DNA from: Candidatus Hydrogenedentota bacterium
GTDB lineage: Bacteria > Hydrogenedentota > Hydrogenedentia > Hydrogenedentales > JAEUWI01
Assembly: GCA_016182605.1 (NCBI GenBank)
Contig: JACPGE010000070.1
Location: 1-64,000 of the forward strand
Reading direction: 5' to 3'
DNA length: 64,000 bases
Shown: one piece after another, positions 27,381-36,644 of the stretch
How the letters are laid out: each line of letters begins with the position of its first letter
Position numbering within the stretch: position 1 is the stretch's first letter
Position numbers and translations under genes: made by a program
The notes under the pieces: model-generated
Seen by the model: only the letters and a program-made list of their open reading frames with translations
What the model was told of the DNA's origin: nothing
The model's database searches: none

Positions 27381-29572
27381 CCTGGTACTCCGGCCGGTAG
27401 TTCGATGCGTTCTTTCAGTTCCATCTCGCGCGTGGTCCCGTCTTCAAACACAATGCGTATCGTACGTGGCCTGGCCGCCCGATCGGTTATTGCGAACCTG
27501 TTTCTCTCGCGGGTAACCTGCACCGCGTCCACGCCAAAGCCCTGTCCCCGGACCCGGTCCAGGTAGACGTCGCCATAGTGATCGTGGATCCGGTTTCTGG
27601 CCTCCGCCGCGGCGCCATTGCCCCAATCGAAAATGGTGAACGGCCCAATGCCGATGCCTTCCGCGGAGGTGACACCGTCATGGCCGTAATTCTCCATGGT
27701 GAAACCGTAGTCCTCGGGACCGAAAAAGGTCCACACGCGCTCCCAGAGTCCTTTTACGTTGGGATTCTCCGGGCAATACATCATAACAAATGCGGCCTTG
27801 AGTGCGCTCGCTCCGCGTTCAAAATAGGGCGTGTGGCCGGTTTCCCGGTAGTATTCCAGGAACAGTTCGGCGAAAAGGCTCTGCCGGGAGTCGTTCCACT
27901 CGGCGTCGTAGTTCATCACGCCGAAGCCCCCCAGCGCGGGTATGTAAATATAGGGCGGCTGCCAGACCTGTTGGCACATCGCGAGTTCGTCGAGGCAGCG
28001 GCGGCCATAGTGCAGGTAGCGGTCCAGCCGGGTGGCGCGATAGGCCGCCAGCAGGGCTTCTGCGGTCCAGAATATGGAGAGGTTGTTCTGTTTGTAGATG
28101 CCGTTGCGCTCTACGCGTTTTCCCAGCAACTCCATCTGGCCATACGGGCAGCACGACCAATACGTTTCGTAATCTTCCCACCGGCCCGCAGGCACGATCT
28201 CGCGCAGCACCGCCTCTACCGTCCGCAGCGCCGCATCGCGATAGATTGTCTCGCCGGTGTGCTCTGCCAGCTTGAAAAGCAGGGTTGCGCTCATGCTGCT
28301 TTCCGGGGTTTGATTCATGACCGGTCCGGGGGACTGCGCCTCCGGGTGCAGCCAGCCTGGAAAGAATCCATCTTGATCCTGCAGAGTCAGCAAACGCTTT
28401 CCATAGGCCGTGGCATAATCGAGCAAGGCGGGATCGGGTTCCAGATCTTCGTGCCAGCGCAGCATCAGCAGGGCGGTCCAGCTCATGTCGAGTACATGGT
28501 ACCAGTCTGGCGTCACGCCGAAGTTGCGGGGACACCGGTCGGAATTGGTCCAGTAGCCCGTCTCCCATCCCTTGCTTTTCATAATCCGTTCGCCGTCCTT
28601 TTCGACGGTCTCCATCTCGGTGCGGTAAACGGCGGGGAAAAGCCCCTTCTTCATGGGCGCGGCAAGGGCAAAGGCTTTGGTCAGCCGCGCCCGCTCCAGC
28701 AGTGCGGTGTTGCCTGTGCGCCGCGCGTAGCGGAAGGCGCCCGAGGCGCTGCGCAGGGAACTGAACCAGGCTTGGTTCCAAATGGAGAGGGGTTCCCGGT
28801 GCGAGGGCTCCCCCGGATAGTTCGGCGATTGGGTGACCGTGACAATGAAGCACGGCGCGCCCACCCGGACGCCGTTGAGATCGAATTCCTGCCAGACGGC
28901 CTCCTTCCAGGTCTCAAATGCCCAGCGGTAGGTGTGTTCAACATAGCGATCCATGGGCACCGTGTGCGGCTGACCCTGAGCCAGCAAAGGCCGGGCGTAA
29001 CGCTCCCAGAGGAAGCCGCCCAATTTGCGCCAGGGGTTCAGGAGGCCCTCCTGCGAGGTGTCGATCACGATGAAGAAGGCCAGTTCGAGGGGGCCTGCGG
29101 GGATTTGCATGCCGGGTGACTTGCGGTACCCCACGTGGTTCACCACTTCGGTGCGGCTCATGCCCAGGGTAATGGTACGGCGCGGCGCATCCACATCGAG
29201 ATACCAGGGGGCTTCCTGCCGTGTGCCACAAAGACCCAGATCGGGGACCAACGCACATACGAGATCGCCGCGCACGGCAATCACGGCAGGTGAACGGAAG
29301 ACATGCTGGGCGATACAATGGCCCGGTTCGGGCGCGAGATGCGGCGCCCACCAGAAACCGGGAATGAAGTTAAGAACGCAGTTTAGTGCGATGTCGTCGA
29401 CGGCCGTGTCCGCGTCTAGCCGCCAGATAAGCGAGACCCGGTTAATCTCCGGCTCGATCGCGTCGATCTGAATCACCGGCGCCTGCCCTGCGATGGCAGG
29501 CGGTACCGCCTCAAAGACCGGGGTGCTTGAATGACTCAAATGCAACAATTCAGGGGTCGAAGTCCACTCCAT
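27377..29572 (-). CDS. Six-hairpin glycosidase-like protein
   Basis: 731 residues, no signal peptide. The middle and C-terminal parts look like an (alpha/alpha)6 barrel: repeated helical motifs such as TALLMLRWHEDL, LLTLQDQDGFFPGWL, CCPYGQMELLGKR, FAELFLEYYRETG. This fold covers beta-L-arabinofuranosidase (GH127-like) and related sugar hydrolases; no specific family or catalytic residues can be assigned confidently. The ATG 29572 has GAGGAAG upstream. Coupled to serA, an unusual pairing. Confidence 0.6.
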   Translation of the reverse strand: MEWTSTPELLHLSHSSTPVFEAVPPAIAGQAPVIQIDAIEPEINRVSLIWRLDADTAVDDIALNCVLNFIPGFWWAPHLAPEPGHCIAQHVFRSPAVIAVRGDLVCALVPDLGLCGTRQEAPWYLDVDAPRRTITLGMSRTEVVNHVGYRKSPGMQIPAGPLELAFFIVIDTSQEGLLNPWRKLGGFLWERYARPLLAQGQPHTVPMDRYVEHTYRWAFETWKEAVWQEFDLNGVRVGAPCFIVTVTQSPNYPGEPSHREPLSIWNQAWFSSLRSASGAFRYARRTGNTALLERARLTKAFALAAPMKKGLFPAVYRTEMETVEKDGERIMKSKGWETGYWTNSDRCPRNFGVTPDWYHVLDMSWTALLMLRWHEDLEPDPALLDYATAYGKRLLTLQDQDGFFPGWLHPEAQSPGPVMNQTPESSMSATLLFKLAEHTGETIYRDAALRTVEAVLREIVPAGRWEDYETYWSCCPYGQMELLGKRVERNGIYKQNNLSIFWTAEALLAAYRATRLDRYLHYGRRCLDELAMCQQVWQPPYIYIPALGGFGVMNYDAEWNDSRQSLFAELFLEYYRETGHTPYFERGASALKAAFVMMYCPENPNVKGLWERVWTFFGPEDYGFTMENYGHDGVTSAEGIGIGPFTIFDWGNGAAAEARNRIHDHYGDVYLDRVRGQGFGVDAVQVTRERNRFAITDRAARPRTIRIVFEDGTTREMELKERIELPAGVPG

Positions 29573-29708
29573 GGCGCTTCCTCGATTCCGGTTGGGGACA
29601 CGAACCAGAACCTGTACGAACAACCCGGCCAGCAGCCCCCTAGTGTAGGGCCTGAAGCGGCGCACTCACAAGTGCGCGGCAGGATGAACCCGTGAAGGCA
29701 GAGAACTC

Positions 29709-32700
29709 TTGGGCATAAATCACGCCGCCATACGGCGATTCATTGCCGGGCTGGCGATGCTCTTGTTTGCATGGCCCGCCGGGGCGCAACGGCTTCTGGT
29801 CGTGACCAACGCCCTCTCCACCGTGCGCGAATCGGGCGCCCTCTACCTGCAAAGCGCGCGCTTGCACGATAAGGCCATACTGCCGGGACCGGTGCTGCTG
29901 GCGGGAGACCAGCTAGATACCGCGCCGGTGCCCTTCAGCCGCGACAAGGGCTACTTCATCAGCACCCGTGCACCCAGCGGACTCAGCACCCTCACGCGCA
30001 TCTGTGGCGTGCCCTTCAATGCCTACCGGCAGCAGGTCCCCCTCGCTTCCCCGGGTGCGGAGAACAGCCTGCTGCGTGTGCTGACCCATACGGCGAACGG
30101 AGACCCCATGCCCGTGCTGCTGGAAAAGTCTCCCGGCGGCGGCAGCTTGGTGGCGGGCCGTTTCGAAGGAACCGAAGCATGGCGCGGCGTTTTTCACGAG
30201 GAAGTCCGGTGGCCACTCGGCACGGGACTGCTCGACAGCGCCTTCCAAGGCAACAGCAATCTGACGCTCTTCCTGATGCAGGGGCAGGGCGGGGGCTACG
30301 AGGTCTTTGGCGGGGACGTATACTGGGACCAGGAACCCCGGCTCATGCTTGAGATTACCCCGGAGTTGGCCTCCATCCAGGGTGGCCGGGGCCAGTTCGC
30401 CTCCACCGAAAATGGCGTCTACGTCTATGTGCTGATCAGCGGCTTCGATGTGGAAGCCAACTTACCGGAGGCGGTCACGGACGTATATTGCATCGACACG
30501 CGCATCTGGGAATTGCAGGGCGGCAAGCTCCGCGTGCGCGGGCATCCGGCAGAGACCGGGGGCATTGCCTTCGACAGCGAGGGCAATTGCTGGCTGGCGA
30601 CCCGCCAATTGGGCACCGGCTTCGGACTGGCGGCACAAATAGCGCTCGCGGCCGGCGAAGATGGCGCCCGCGCGTTGTACAAGATCCGCGAGTATGTGGT
30701 GCCAGGCATCCTGGAGCATTTCATCATCGCGCCCGATCCTGTGTCGTCCACTGTGGCGGTGGCCGCGGGCAGCCGGGTCGAGATCTGGCCGGAAGGCAGC
30801 CGCGAGAATGTGGAGGCGCGTTTCACCGGCGAAGTGGAACTCCTCCAATGGGTGGAGGGACTGCCCGTGGCCGCGGTCGAAAACACCCTCCACGTACTGT
30901 CTCCTGCCGACGCGCAACCATTGAACAGCCTGAGTTTCCAGACCGGATGGGTGCGCAGCGTTGCGGTGATTCCCGCGGAGAAAGCGCCGGGAGACGACAG
31001 CGACGGCGACGGGCTGGGCGCGCAGGCAGAACGGAGCGCCGGAACCCGGCCAGATTCCATGGATAGCGACGGAGACGGTATCCACGATGGCATCGATCCG
31101 GAACCGCTTCAAGCTTCGCCGCGGCTGGAACTGCCATCGGAGATTTGCTTCCGCCCGGAGGCCCTGGGCAAGGAACTGCGGGCCATCGGCATCGATAGCC
31201 ATGGAGACACGGCTACGCGATGGAGTATCGACTACGATCGCGAGGCGATGCCGTGGCTCATTACTCATCCCCGCGCGGGCGCTGGCAGTGGCTACACCTA
31301 TCTGGGCATCGACCCCAGCTATTACGAAGGCCGCGCAACCCTCGCCGGAACGGTCACGGTCAGCATGATTAAGCATACTGGCGAACGTATCCGGCAGGCG
31401 CCCTGCTTTGGAAGTCCCAGCCCGATCGCCGTCTGGATCCCACCCGCCTCCCAGTATCCCGGGTCGATTCTGTGGCTGTGGCCCGAGCGGGACCGTCAGG
31501 GCGCGAACGGCCTGACGCAGATGCTCCCCCAGTTGCAAGCGCGGCTGGCACGGGCGCCCCAGGCCTTCAATCACACGAACGAAACCGGCCCCGCGCGCGA
31601 AGCGCTGGCCAACTACCGCGTGGTGGTGCTCACGGCAGAGGCGGCCGCCTCCGGCGCAGTGCTTCAGCAGGATCTGATCGCCTATCTGAGGAAAGGCGGC
31701 GGGGTCTTGTTTCTGGGTGGCGAGGTTAAAGCCCCGTTCGCGCCATTGGTATCCCAGTTTTTCAGCAGCCTCTTCATTGCATTCGATGGCGCCGCCGGCT
31801 TGTCTGGCGCTTTTCCCGCACCGGAAGGAGCGGACACCTTGTTGCGAAACTGGCCCGCACAAAAGATCCGGGAGGGCGCCGCCATACTGCACGAGGGCCC
31901 CGCTGTGACGGTTCCCGCGGATGGGCCCGGCCGTCATGTCTTCCTGGCGCGGGAATTCGGATACGGGCGGCTGGCCCTGCTTGCCACACCGGCCCTGGTG
32001 GACCCGGCGCAACCCGGAAAAGCCCGATGGATCGAAGACCTCTTCTATTGGCTCTCCAATGCAGGGAGCCAGGCGGTGGATATGGATGGGGACGGTTTGC
32101 CGAACGCCGTGGAAGACCCCAATCGCAATGGATCGGTGGATCTAACCGGTTCCGGCGTGGTGGATCTGAAAGGCCATGTCGATCCGGGCGAGACCAACTG
32201 GCTGCAGCCCGACACCGACCGGGACGGCCTGCCCGACGGTCTCGAAGATCGCAACCAGAACGGCCGGGTGGACGAAGGTGAAACCGATCCGCGCAATGTG
32301 GATACGGATGGGGATGGGACCTTTGACGGGGCAGACAGCACCGCGTTTGCCGCCTTTGGATCGCCCCATATTGACGGTGTGTCTCCCGCGGAATGCCCGC
32401 TGGAAGGCGGGCTGGACCTTACGATCAGCGGCCGCAATCTCGGCGCGGTGCAGTCCCTCGCGATCAACGGATTCATGGTGAACATCGCAGCCCGTTTCAG
32501 CACCGCACAAATTACCGTAACGAGCCCGGCCTTGCCCGACGGGGCGGAGGGCCCGGCAGACATCGAAGCGCTGGACGTGCAGGGCGAGCGGATCGGGCGC
32601 TTCCCCGGGCTGTTCGCCTACCGCCCGCGTTCCACGGTTGCCTTGCGCGCCGTGCGCGCCGGTTGGCCCGTGCGCGTCACTACATACTTCGAAGGTCTCA

Positions 32701-33062
32701 TCGATGTTTACTTGGATGTGCCCGATGGGGTAAAACTGGGACCGGTGGCGATTCAATTGCATCCATCGCTGCCAGACGCGCAATGGCGTGAGCCCCAGGC
32801 GGGCGCGGCGCTGCGGGGCGATCCTGCCAATCTAGACTGGGAAGCGCAGCCCGGCGGCGATCTCGTGCTTCGCTTCAGCGGCGCATCTTTGGCAGAACGT
32901 GGAGGCCAGGTGGCCCAGCTTTACTGGCACCTGCCGCGCGGCAGCAGCCCCCATAAGGAATTGACGTTCACATTTGAAGACTCAAACGTGCTTGCGCCGC
33001 ACCGCCAGCCCCTGGCCATCAAAAGCGCGCCCTACACCGTTATCCTCGAAGCCACCCCATAA
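29709..33062 (+). CDS. Exported protein with calcium-binding thrombospondin type 3-like repeats and an IPT/TIG domain
   Basis: 1117 residues. A signal peptide ends at PAGAQ (about 27). Blocks of DxDGDG calcium loops occur near residues 434-465 (DSDGDGLG, DSDGDGIHDGIDP) and 785-880 (MDGDGLPNAVEDPNRNG, DRDGLPDGLEDRNQNG, DTDGDGTFDG). An IPT/TIG Ig-like domain follows (about 890-970). The first half has no recognised family. The TTG start is inferred from the signal peptide; an AAGG site lies upstream. Likely a surface or periplasmic structural protein. 15 bp before hemL. Confidence 0.7.
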   Translation: MGINHAAIRRFIAGLAMLLFAWPAGAQRLLVVTNALSTVRESGALYLQSARLHDKAILPGPVLLAGDQLDTAPVPFSRDKGYFISTRAPSGLSTLTRICGVPFNAYRQQVPLASPGAENSLLRVLTHTANGDPMPVLLEKSPGGGSLVAGRFEGTEAWRGVFHEEVRWPLGTGLLDSAFQGNSNLTLFLMQGQGGGYEVFGGDVYWDQEPRLMLEITPELASIQGGRGQFASTENGVYVYVLISGFDVEANLPEAVTDVYCIDTRIWELQGGKLRVRGHPAETGGIAFDSEGNCWLATRQLGTGFGLAAQIALAAGEDGARALYKIREYVVPGILEHFIIAPDPVSSTVAVAAGSRVEIWPEGSRENVEARFTGEVELLQWVEGLPVAAVENTLHVLSPADAQPLNSLSFQTGWVRSVAVIPAEKAPGDDSDGDGLGAQAERSAGTRPDSMDSDGDGIHDGIDPEPLQASPRLELPSEICFRPEALGKELRAIGIDSHGDTATRWSIDYDREAMPWLITHPRAGAGSGYTYLGIDPSYYEGRATLAGTVTVSMIKHTGERIRQAPCFGSPSPIAVWIPPASQYPGSILWLWPERDRQGANGLTQMLPQLQARLARAPQAFNHTNETGPAREALANYRVVVLTAEAAASGAVLQQDLIAYLRKGGGVLFLGGEVKAPFAPLVSQFFSSLFIAFDGAAGLSGAFPAPEGADTLLRNWPAQKIREGAAILHEGPAVTVPADGPGRHVFLAREFGYGRLALLATPALVDPAQPGKARWIEDLFYWLSNAGSQAVDMDGDGLPNAVEDPNRNGSVDLTGSGVVDLKGHVDPGETNWLQPDTDRDGLPDGLEDRNQNGRVDEGETDPRNVDTDGDGTFDGADSTAFAAFGSPHIDGVSPAECPLEGGLDLTISGRNLGAVQSLAINGFMVNIAARFSTAQITVTSPALPDGAEGPADIEALDVQGERIGRFPGLFAYRPRSTVALRAVRAGWPVRVTTYFEGLIDVYLDVPDGVKLGPVAIQLHPSLPDAQWREPQAGAALRGDPANLDWEAQPGGDLVLRFSGASLAERGGQVAQLYWHLPRGSSPHKELTFTFEDSNVLAPHRQPLAIKSAPYTVILEATP

Positions 33063-33077
33063 CACAAGGGACACACC

Positions 33078-34361
33078 ATGCAGTTCGATAACTCGAAGAA
33101 GCTCTTTCACACCGCCAAGCAACGGCTGGTTGGCGGCGTAAACAGCCCCGTCCGCGCCTTCAACGGGGTCGGCGGCGAACCCTTCTTCGCACGCTCCGGC
33201 GCCGGGCCCTGCGTGACCGACGCCGACGGCAATGAATTCATCGACTACGTCCTTTCCTGGGGGCCGCTGGTCCTCGGCCACGCGGCGCCGGGCGTGGTGA
33301 AAGCAGTCGAGGGCGCATTACGCAAGGGATCGAGCTTTGGCATTCCCACCGAGGCGGAATACCTGCTTGCCGAAAAGCTCGCGCACCACGTCCCCTCCAT
33401 GGAGAAAGTGCGCCTGGTAAACAGCGGCACCGAAGCCACCATGAGCGCCATCCGCCTGGCCCGCGGCTATACCGGCCGCGACATCATCATCAAGATCGAA
33501 GGGTGTTATCACGGCCACGTGGACAGCCTGCTGGTCAAGGCGGGCAGTGGTCTCACCACACTGGGCGTGCCCACCAGCCCGGGGATTCCCGCCGCCTACG
33601 CGGCCTGCACCGTCACCATGCCCTTCAACGACCTCGCCGCGGCAGAAGCCATTTTCCAGGAACATGGAAGCAACATCGCCGGACTCATCATCGAGCCGGT
33701 TGCCGGAAACATGGGGGTGATCTTGCCGGAGCCGGGCTATCTCGAAGGGCTGCGCACATTGACGCAGGATCACGGCGCGCTCCTGATCTTCGACGAAGTG
33801 ATGACCGGCTTCCGAGTGGCCATGGGCGGCGCCCAGGCGCGCTACAAGATCCGGCCCGACCTGTCGGCCTTCGGCAAGGTCATCGGGGGCGGCCTGCCCT
33901 GCGCGGCCTACGGCGGCCCCGCGGAAATCATGGATCACCTCTCCCCCGTCGGCCCGGTTTACCAGGCGGGAACGCTCTCGGGAAACCCCCTCGCCACTGC
34001 GGCCGGTATCGCCACGCTGGAAGGACTGGAGGCGCCCGGCGCATGGGAACTCACGGAACAACGCCTGACCGCGCTTTCCGAAGGCTTTGCGGCGATCGCG
34101 AAGGAAGCCGGAATTCCGGTCTACCAGACGCAGGCAGGATCGATGGGTTGCATGTTTTTCCATGACGGGCCCATCCGCAATTACGCGGAGGCCACCACCT
34201 CGAACACGGCGCGCTATGCGAAGTTCTTCTGGGGTATGCTGGAGCGCGGCGTCTACTTCGCCCCCAGTCAGTATGAGGCCTGCTTCACCAGCACCGCCCA
34301 CACCGGCGAGCATATCGATCGCACGCTGAGTGCGGCGCGCGAAGTCTTCAAGACGCTCTGA
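33078..34361 (+). CDS. hemL: Glutamate-1-semialdehyde 2,1-aminomutase
   Basis: 427 residues, normal length. It converts glutamate-1-semialdehyde to 5-aminolevulinate with PLP, following HemA. Motifs: LVGGVNSPVRAF, VNSGTEATMSAIR, GCYHGH, FDEVMTGFR, and PLP Lys267 in FGKVIGGG. AAGGGA stands upstream of the ATG. It is about 22 kb from hemA-hemCD, so this pathway is split between loci. Confidence 0.96.
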   Translation: MQFDNSKKLFHTAKQRLVGGVNSPVRAFNGVGGEPFFARSGAGPCVTDADGNEFIDYVLSWGPLVLGHAAPGVVKAVEGALRKGSSFGIPTEAEYLLAEKLAHHVPSMEKVRLVNSGTEATMSAIRLARGYTGRDIIIKIEGCYHGHVDSLLVKAGSGLTTLGVPTSPGIPAAYAACTVTMPFNDLAAAEAIFQEHGSNIAGLIIEPVAGNMGVILPEPGYLEGLRTLTQDHGALLIFDEVMTGFRVAMGGAQARYKIRPDLSAFGKVIGGGLPCAAYGGPAEIMDHLSPVGPVYQAGTLSGNPLATAAGIATLEGLEAPGAWELTEQRLTALSEGFAAIAKEAGIPVYQTQAGSMGCMFFHDGPIRNYAEATTSNTARYAKFFWGMLERGVYFAPSQYEACFTSTAHTGEHIDRTLSAAREVFKTL

Positions 34362-34458
34362 AAACCGTTTCGTAAATCACATACTGTGGCATGCGCCCAT
34401 TACAACAAGCGCCTGTACAAAATGCCGCGCGCTTCCCCGAATCCTGGAGTATCCCACC

Positions 34459-34821
34459 ATGACTTCCGGCCAACGTGTGAACACCTACCTCTGCATGACC
34501 AAGGACGTGGGCCTGGGCGGCAATCTTTTTGGCGGCGTGATGATGGGCTGGATCGACGAGTCCGCCGCCATCTTCGCCTACAAGTACACCGGCGCCACCC
34601 GCCTGGTTACCCTGAAATTTGCCGAGATGGTCTTCCGGCTTCCTGTGCGCGTGGGCGATTTCGTCGACGTCTACGCTGCGAATATCCGCACGGGCCGCAC
34701 CAGCATCACGCTGGATGTCGAATGCCGCGTGGGGGATAAGGTGGTGGTGGAAACCACCGCCACTTTTGTGTCGCTCGATGAGGCCGGCCGCCCTACGCCG
34801 ATTGTGCCGAAGCCAGATTAA
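34459..34821 (+). CDS. Hotdog-fold acyl-CoA thioesterase
   Basis: 120 residues of the YciA/BFIT-type hotdog family: GNLFGGVMMGWIDESAA (active-site Asp/Glu region), LKFAEMVFRLPVRVGD, and TATFVSLDE. It hydrolyses acyl-CoA thioesters; chain length is unknown. The ATG 34459 has GGAG upstream and starts the conserved domain. Its TAA overlaps the stop of the convergent phosphatase gene. Confidence 0.85.
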   Translation: MTSGQRVNTYLCMTKDVGLGGNLFGGVMMGWIDESAAIFAYKYTGATRLVTLKFAEMVFRLPVRVGDFVDVYAANIRTGRTSITLDVECRVGDKVVVETTATFVSLDEAGRPTPIVPKPD

Positions 34822-36248
34822 CTTTCCGGCAGCATCTCGAAAGACAAGAGCGACAGATCGTCGTCGAAGCGGGAACTGCCGTTCCAGGCGGTCACTTCGG
34901 CGATGAGTTGCTCGTGCGATTCTTCGAGCGGCACGCTGCGCAAGGCGGCAAGGCGTTTTCGCATGCGTTTACGGGTGTACAGTTCCCGCTGGGTGTTCAT
35001 CGCCTCCGGTATGCCATCCGAGTAGAGATAGACCCGCTCCCCTGGCAACAGATCGATCACGTGCTCGGAGTAGGGACCGGGACTCAGCCCGATCGGCAGA
35101 TCCTTGCCTTTCACCACCGTGGCCGTGCCCTCCACATGCACATGCACCGGCCCGGGATGACCCGCGCTGATGAAGCGGAAGCGGTTCGCCGCCGTGTCCA
35201 GCACGCCGTAGATCATGGTGAAAAACTGGGCCGTGTCCGGATCCCACTTGAAATACTTGTTCAGCGCGCCGGCCACTTCCGCGGGCGGCACAATGCGGTA
35301 CTCCGACGCGGCATCGTCGTGCTCGCGCACCATGGAAGAGGACAGGGCCTTCGGCGAGAGCAGGTGGTTCACCGATACGGCAAGCAGCGCCGCGGCGGTG
35401 CCATGGCCCGACACATCGAGCAGATAGATCCCCACGTTGGTCTTGTTCAGCCGGAAAATATTGAACGTGTCACCGGCGAGTTCTTCACAGGGGCGGTAGG
35501 TCCAGGCAAAGCGAATATGACCGACATTGGGGGGCTTTTCCGGAAGCAGCGCGCGCTGCACCGTGGCCGCGGCGCGCAGGTTGGCCTTCATGCGCTTGTT
35601 TGCCCGCGTGAGCTGCATGTTGGTGCGCTCCAGCAGTTCGAGCGCTTCTTGCACCTCGGCGTTGGATTGCATGCGCGAACTCACGTCCGACTGAACCGCG
35701 ACACAATGCGTCACTTCGCCCTTCTCGTTGCGCAGCGGCGTGAGTGAAATGCGGTTCCAGAAGGGCGCGCCCCCCTTGCGGTAACTCAAGACTTCCGTGG
35801 TGTATTCGCGGCCTTCCTTGAGCGCCTTGCGCAGCGCGGCCACTTCCATCTCGTCGGTGTCCGGGCCGTGAATGAAGCGCGCGCTCTGATACAGCACCTC
35901 CTCGCGCGAATAGCCGGTTTGCCGCTCGAATCCCGCGTTGACATAGATCAGCGGAAAACCGGGATCCTTCACGTCGAGTATGGCGATGCCTTCGGTGCAG
36001 GCTTCCATGGCGTTTTCGCGAATGCGCAGGGCCTTGTTCAGCGCCTCCAGTTCGTCCAGATGGCTTTTCAGGGCGCCATCGGGATTCTGGAGGTGGCTCT
36101 CCAGCCCCTCCACGATGGACTTCAGTTTGTCGCTCTCGGTTGGCACGCTAAGAAATGTCGCTTCCTGTTTTTCGAACGCTTTGTTGCGCTCATCCCATTG
36201 ACTGAAATCCACTGGGTAACACCAAAAATACCGGCGCCATTCCTGCAC
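34818..36248 (-). CDS. PAS-domain SpoIIE/RsbU-type protein phosphatase
   Basis: About 476 residues. A PAS-PAC domain (about 60-200; ILDVKDPGFPLIYVNAGFERQTGYSR split over the PAS core) is followed by a coiled-coil linker and a PP2C-like SpoIIE domain (about 230-470; VQRALLPEKPP, LLDVSGHGTAAALLA, YSDGIPEAMN, DDDLSLL). These metal-dependent phosphatases usually dephosphorylate anti-sigma-factor antagonists. The start is unclear: GTG 36248 or GTG 36212, neither with a good ribosome site. Third gene after pilT-side genes, 11 bp behind the small Cys-rich gene. Confidence 0.8.
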   Translation of the reverse strand: MQEWRRYFWCYPVDFSQWDERNKAFEKQEATFLSVPTESDKLKSIVEGLESHLQNPDGALKSHLDELEALNKALRIRENAMEACTEGIAILDVKDPGFPLIYVNAGFERQTGYSREEVLYQSARFIHGPDTDEMEVAALRKALKEGREYTTEVLSYRKGGAPFWNRISLTPLRNEKGEVTHCVAVQSDVSSRMQSNAEVQEALELLERTNMQLTRANKRMKANLRAAATVQRALLPEKPPNVGHIRFAWTYRPCEELAGDTFNIFRLNKTNVGIYLLDVSGHGTAAALLAVSVNHLLSPKALSSSMVREHDDAASEYRIVPPAEVAGALNKYFKWDPDTAQFFTMIYGVLDTAANRFRFISAGHPGPVHVHVEGTATVVKGKDLPIGLSPGPYSEHVIDLLPGERVYLYSDGIPEAMNTQRELYTRKRMRKRLAALRSVPLEESHEQLIAEVTAWNGSSRFDDDLSLLSFEMLPES

Positions 36249-36259
36249 CCGGGGTGGAA

Positions 36260-36475
36260 CTATCCGGCTTGCCAGAATTTCTTGTCCGGGCTCCACTCCT
36301 CCACCGGTATGCGCACGGGACGGGTGCACCGGGGGCAATGGCCCGCGAAAGCGGTTCCCGCCCGGTTCAGATAGACCCGCACATAGACGTTGCAGCACAC
36401 GAAGTGAATGCCCACGAAGCGCCTGCCGGTTCCCGGCGGGGGCAAATCGGAATCACTTGGCGTTCTCGCCTTCAT
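36260..36475 (-). CDS. Small cysteine-rich conserved protein (CCNVYVR / CPRC motif)
   Basis: 71 residues: a basic N-terminus, then FVCCNVYVRVYLNRAG and GHCPRC, a likely four-cysteine zinc site. I recall similar short proteins with a CC-V-Y-R...NKAGT...GRCP-C pattern in Planctomycetes-type genomes, without known function. The ATG 36475 has GGAGG 9 bp upstream, and the gene overlaps the stop of the preceding membrane-protein gene by about 23 bp. It is too often missed because it is nested between larger genes. Confidence 0.65.
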   Translation of the reverse strand: MKARTPSDSDLPPPGTGRRFVGIHFVCCNVYVRVYLNRAGTAFAGHCPRCTRPVRIPVEEWSPDKKFWQAG

Positions 36476-36644
36476 TCGCCTGCGCCTCCAGCGCTTTCGC
36501 CTGTTTCGCCAAGGCACGTTTGTGCTGCCATTCCCGGACATGCGCCCCGATCTTGGGAACCAAGTCCATCGTGAGCCACAACAGCCCGGCCACGATCAGG
36601 CCCGCGAGCAGGGAAATCAAAATCATCAAGACCCATTGCGTCAC
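36453..36644 (-). CDS. Small single-pass membrane protein
   Basis: 63 residues. One long hydrophobic helix (about 4-27, LMILISLLAGLIVAGLLWL), then a basic, helical, Ala/Lys/Glu-rich cytoplasmic tail. GTG start with GGAG 9 bp upstream, overlapping the preceding stop (GTGA), so it is translationally coupled to it. Function unknown. Confidence 0.7.
   Translation of the reverse strand: MTQWVLMILISLLAGLIVAGLLWLTMDLVPKIGAHVREWQHKRALAKQAKALEAQANEGENAK

Noticed and set aside
27578-29119. 513-codon frame opposite the glycosidase-like gene
   Set aside because: Antisense shadow: the minus-strand gene has a ribosome site and coherent fold motifs, this one does not.
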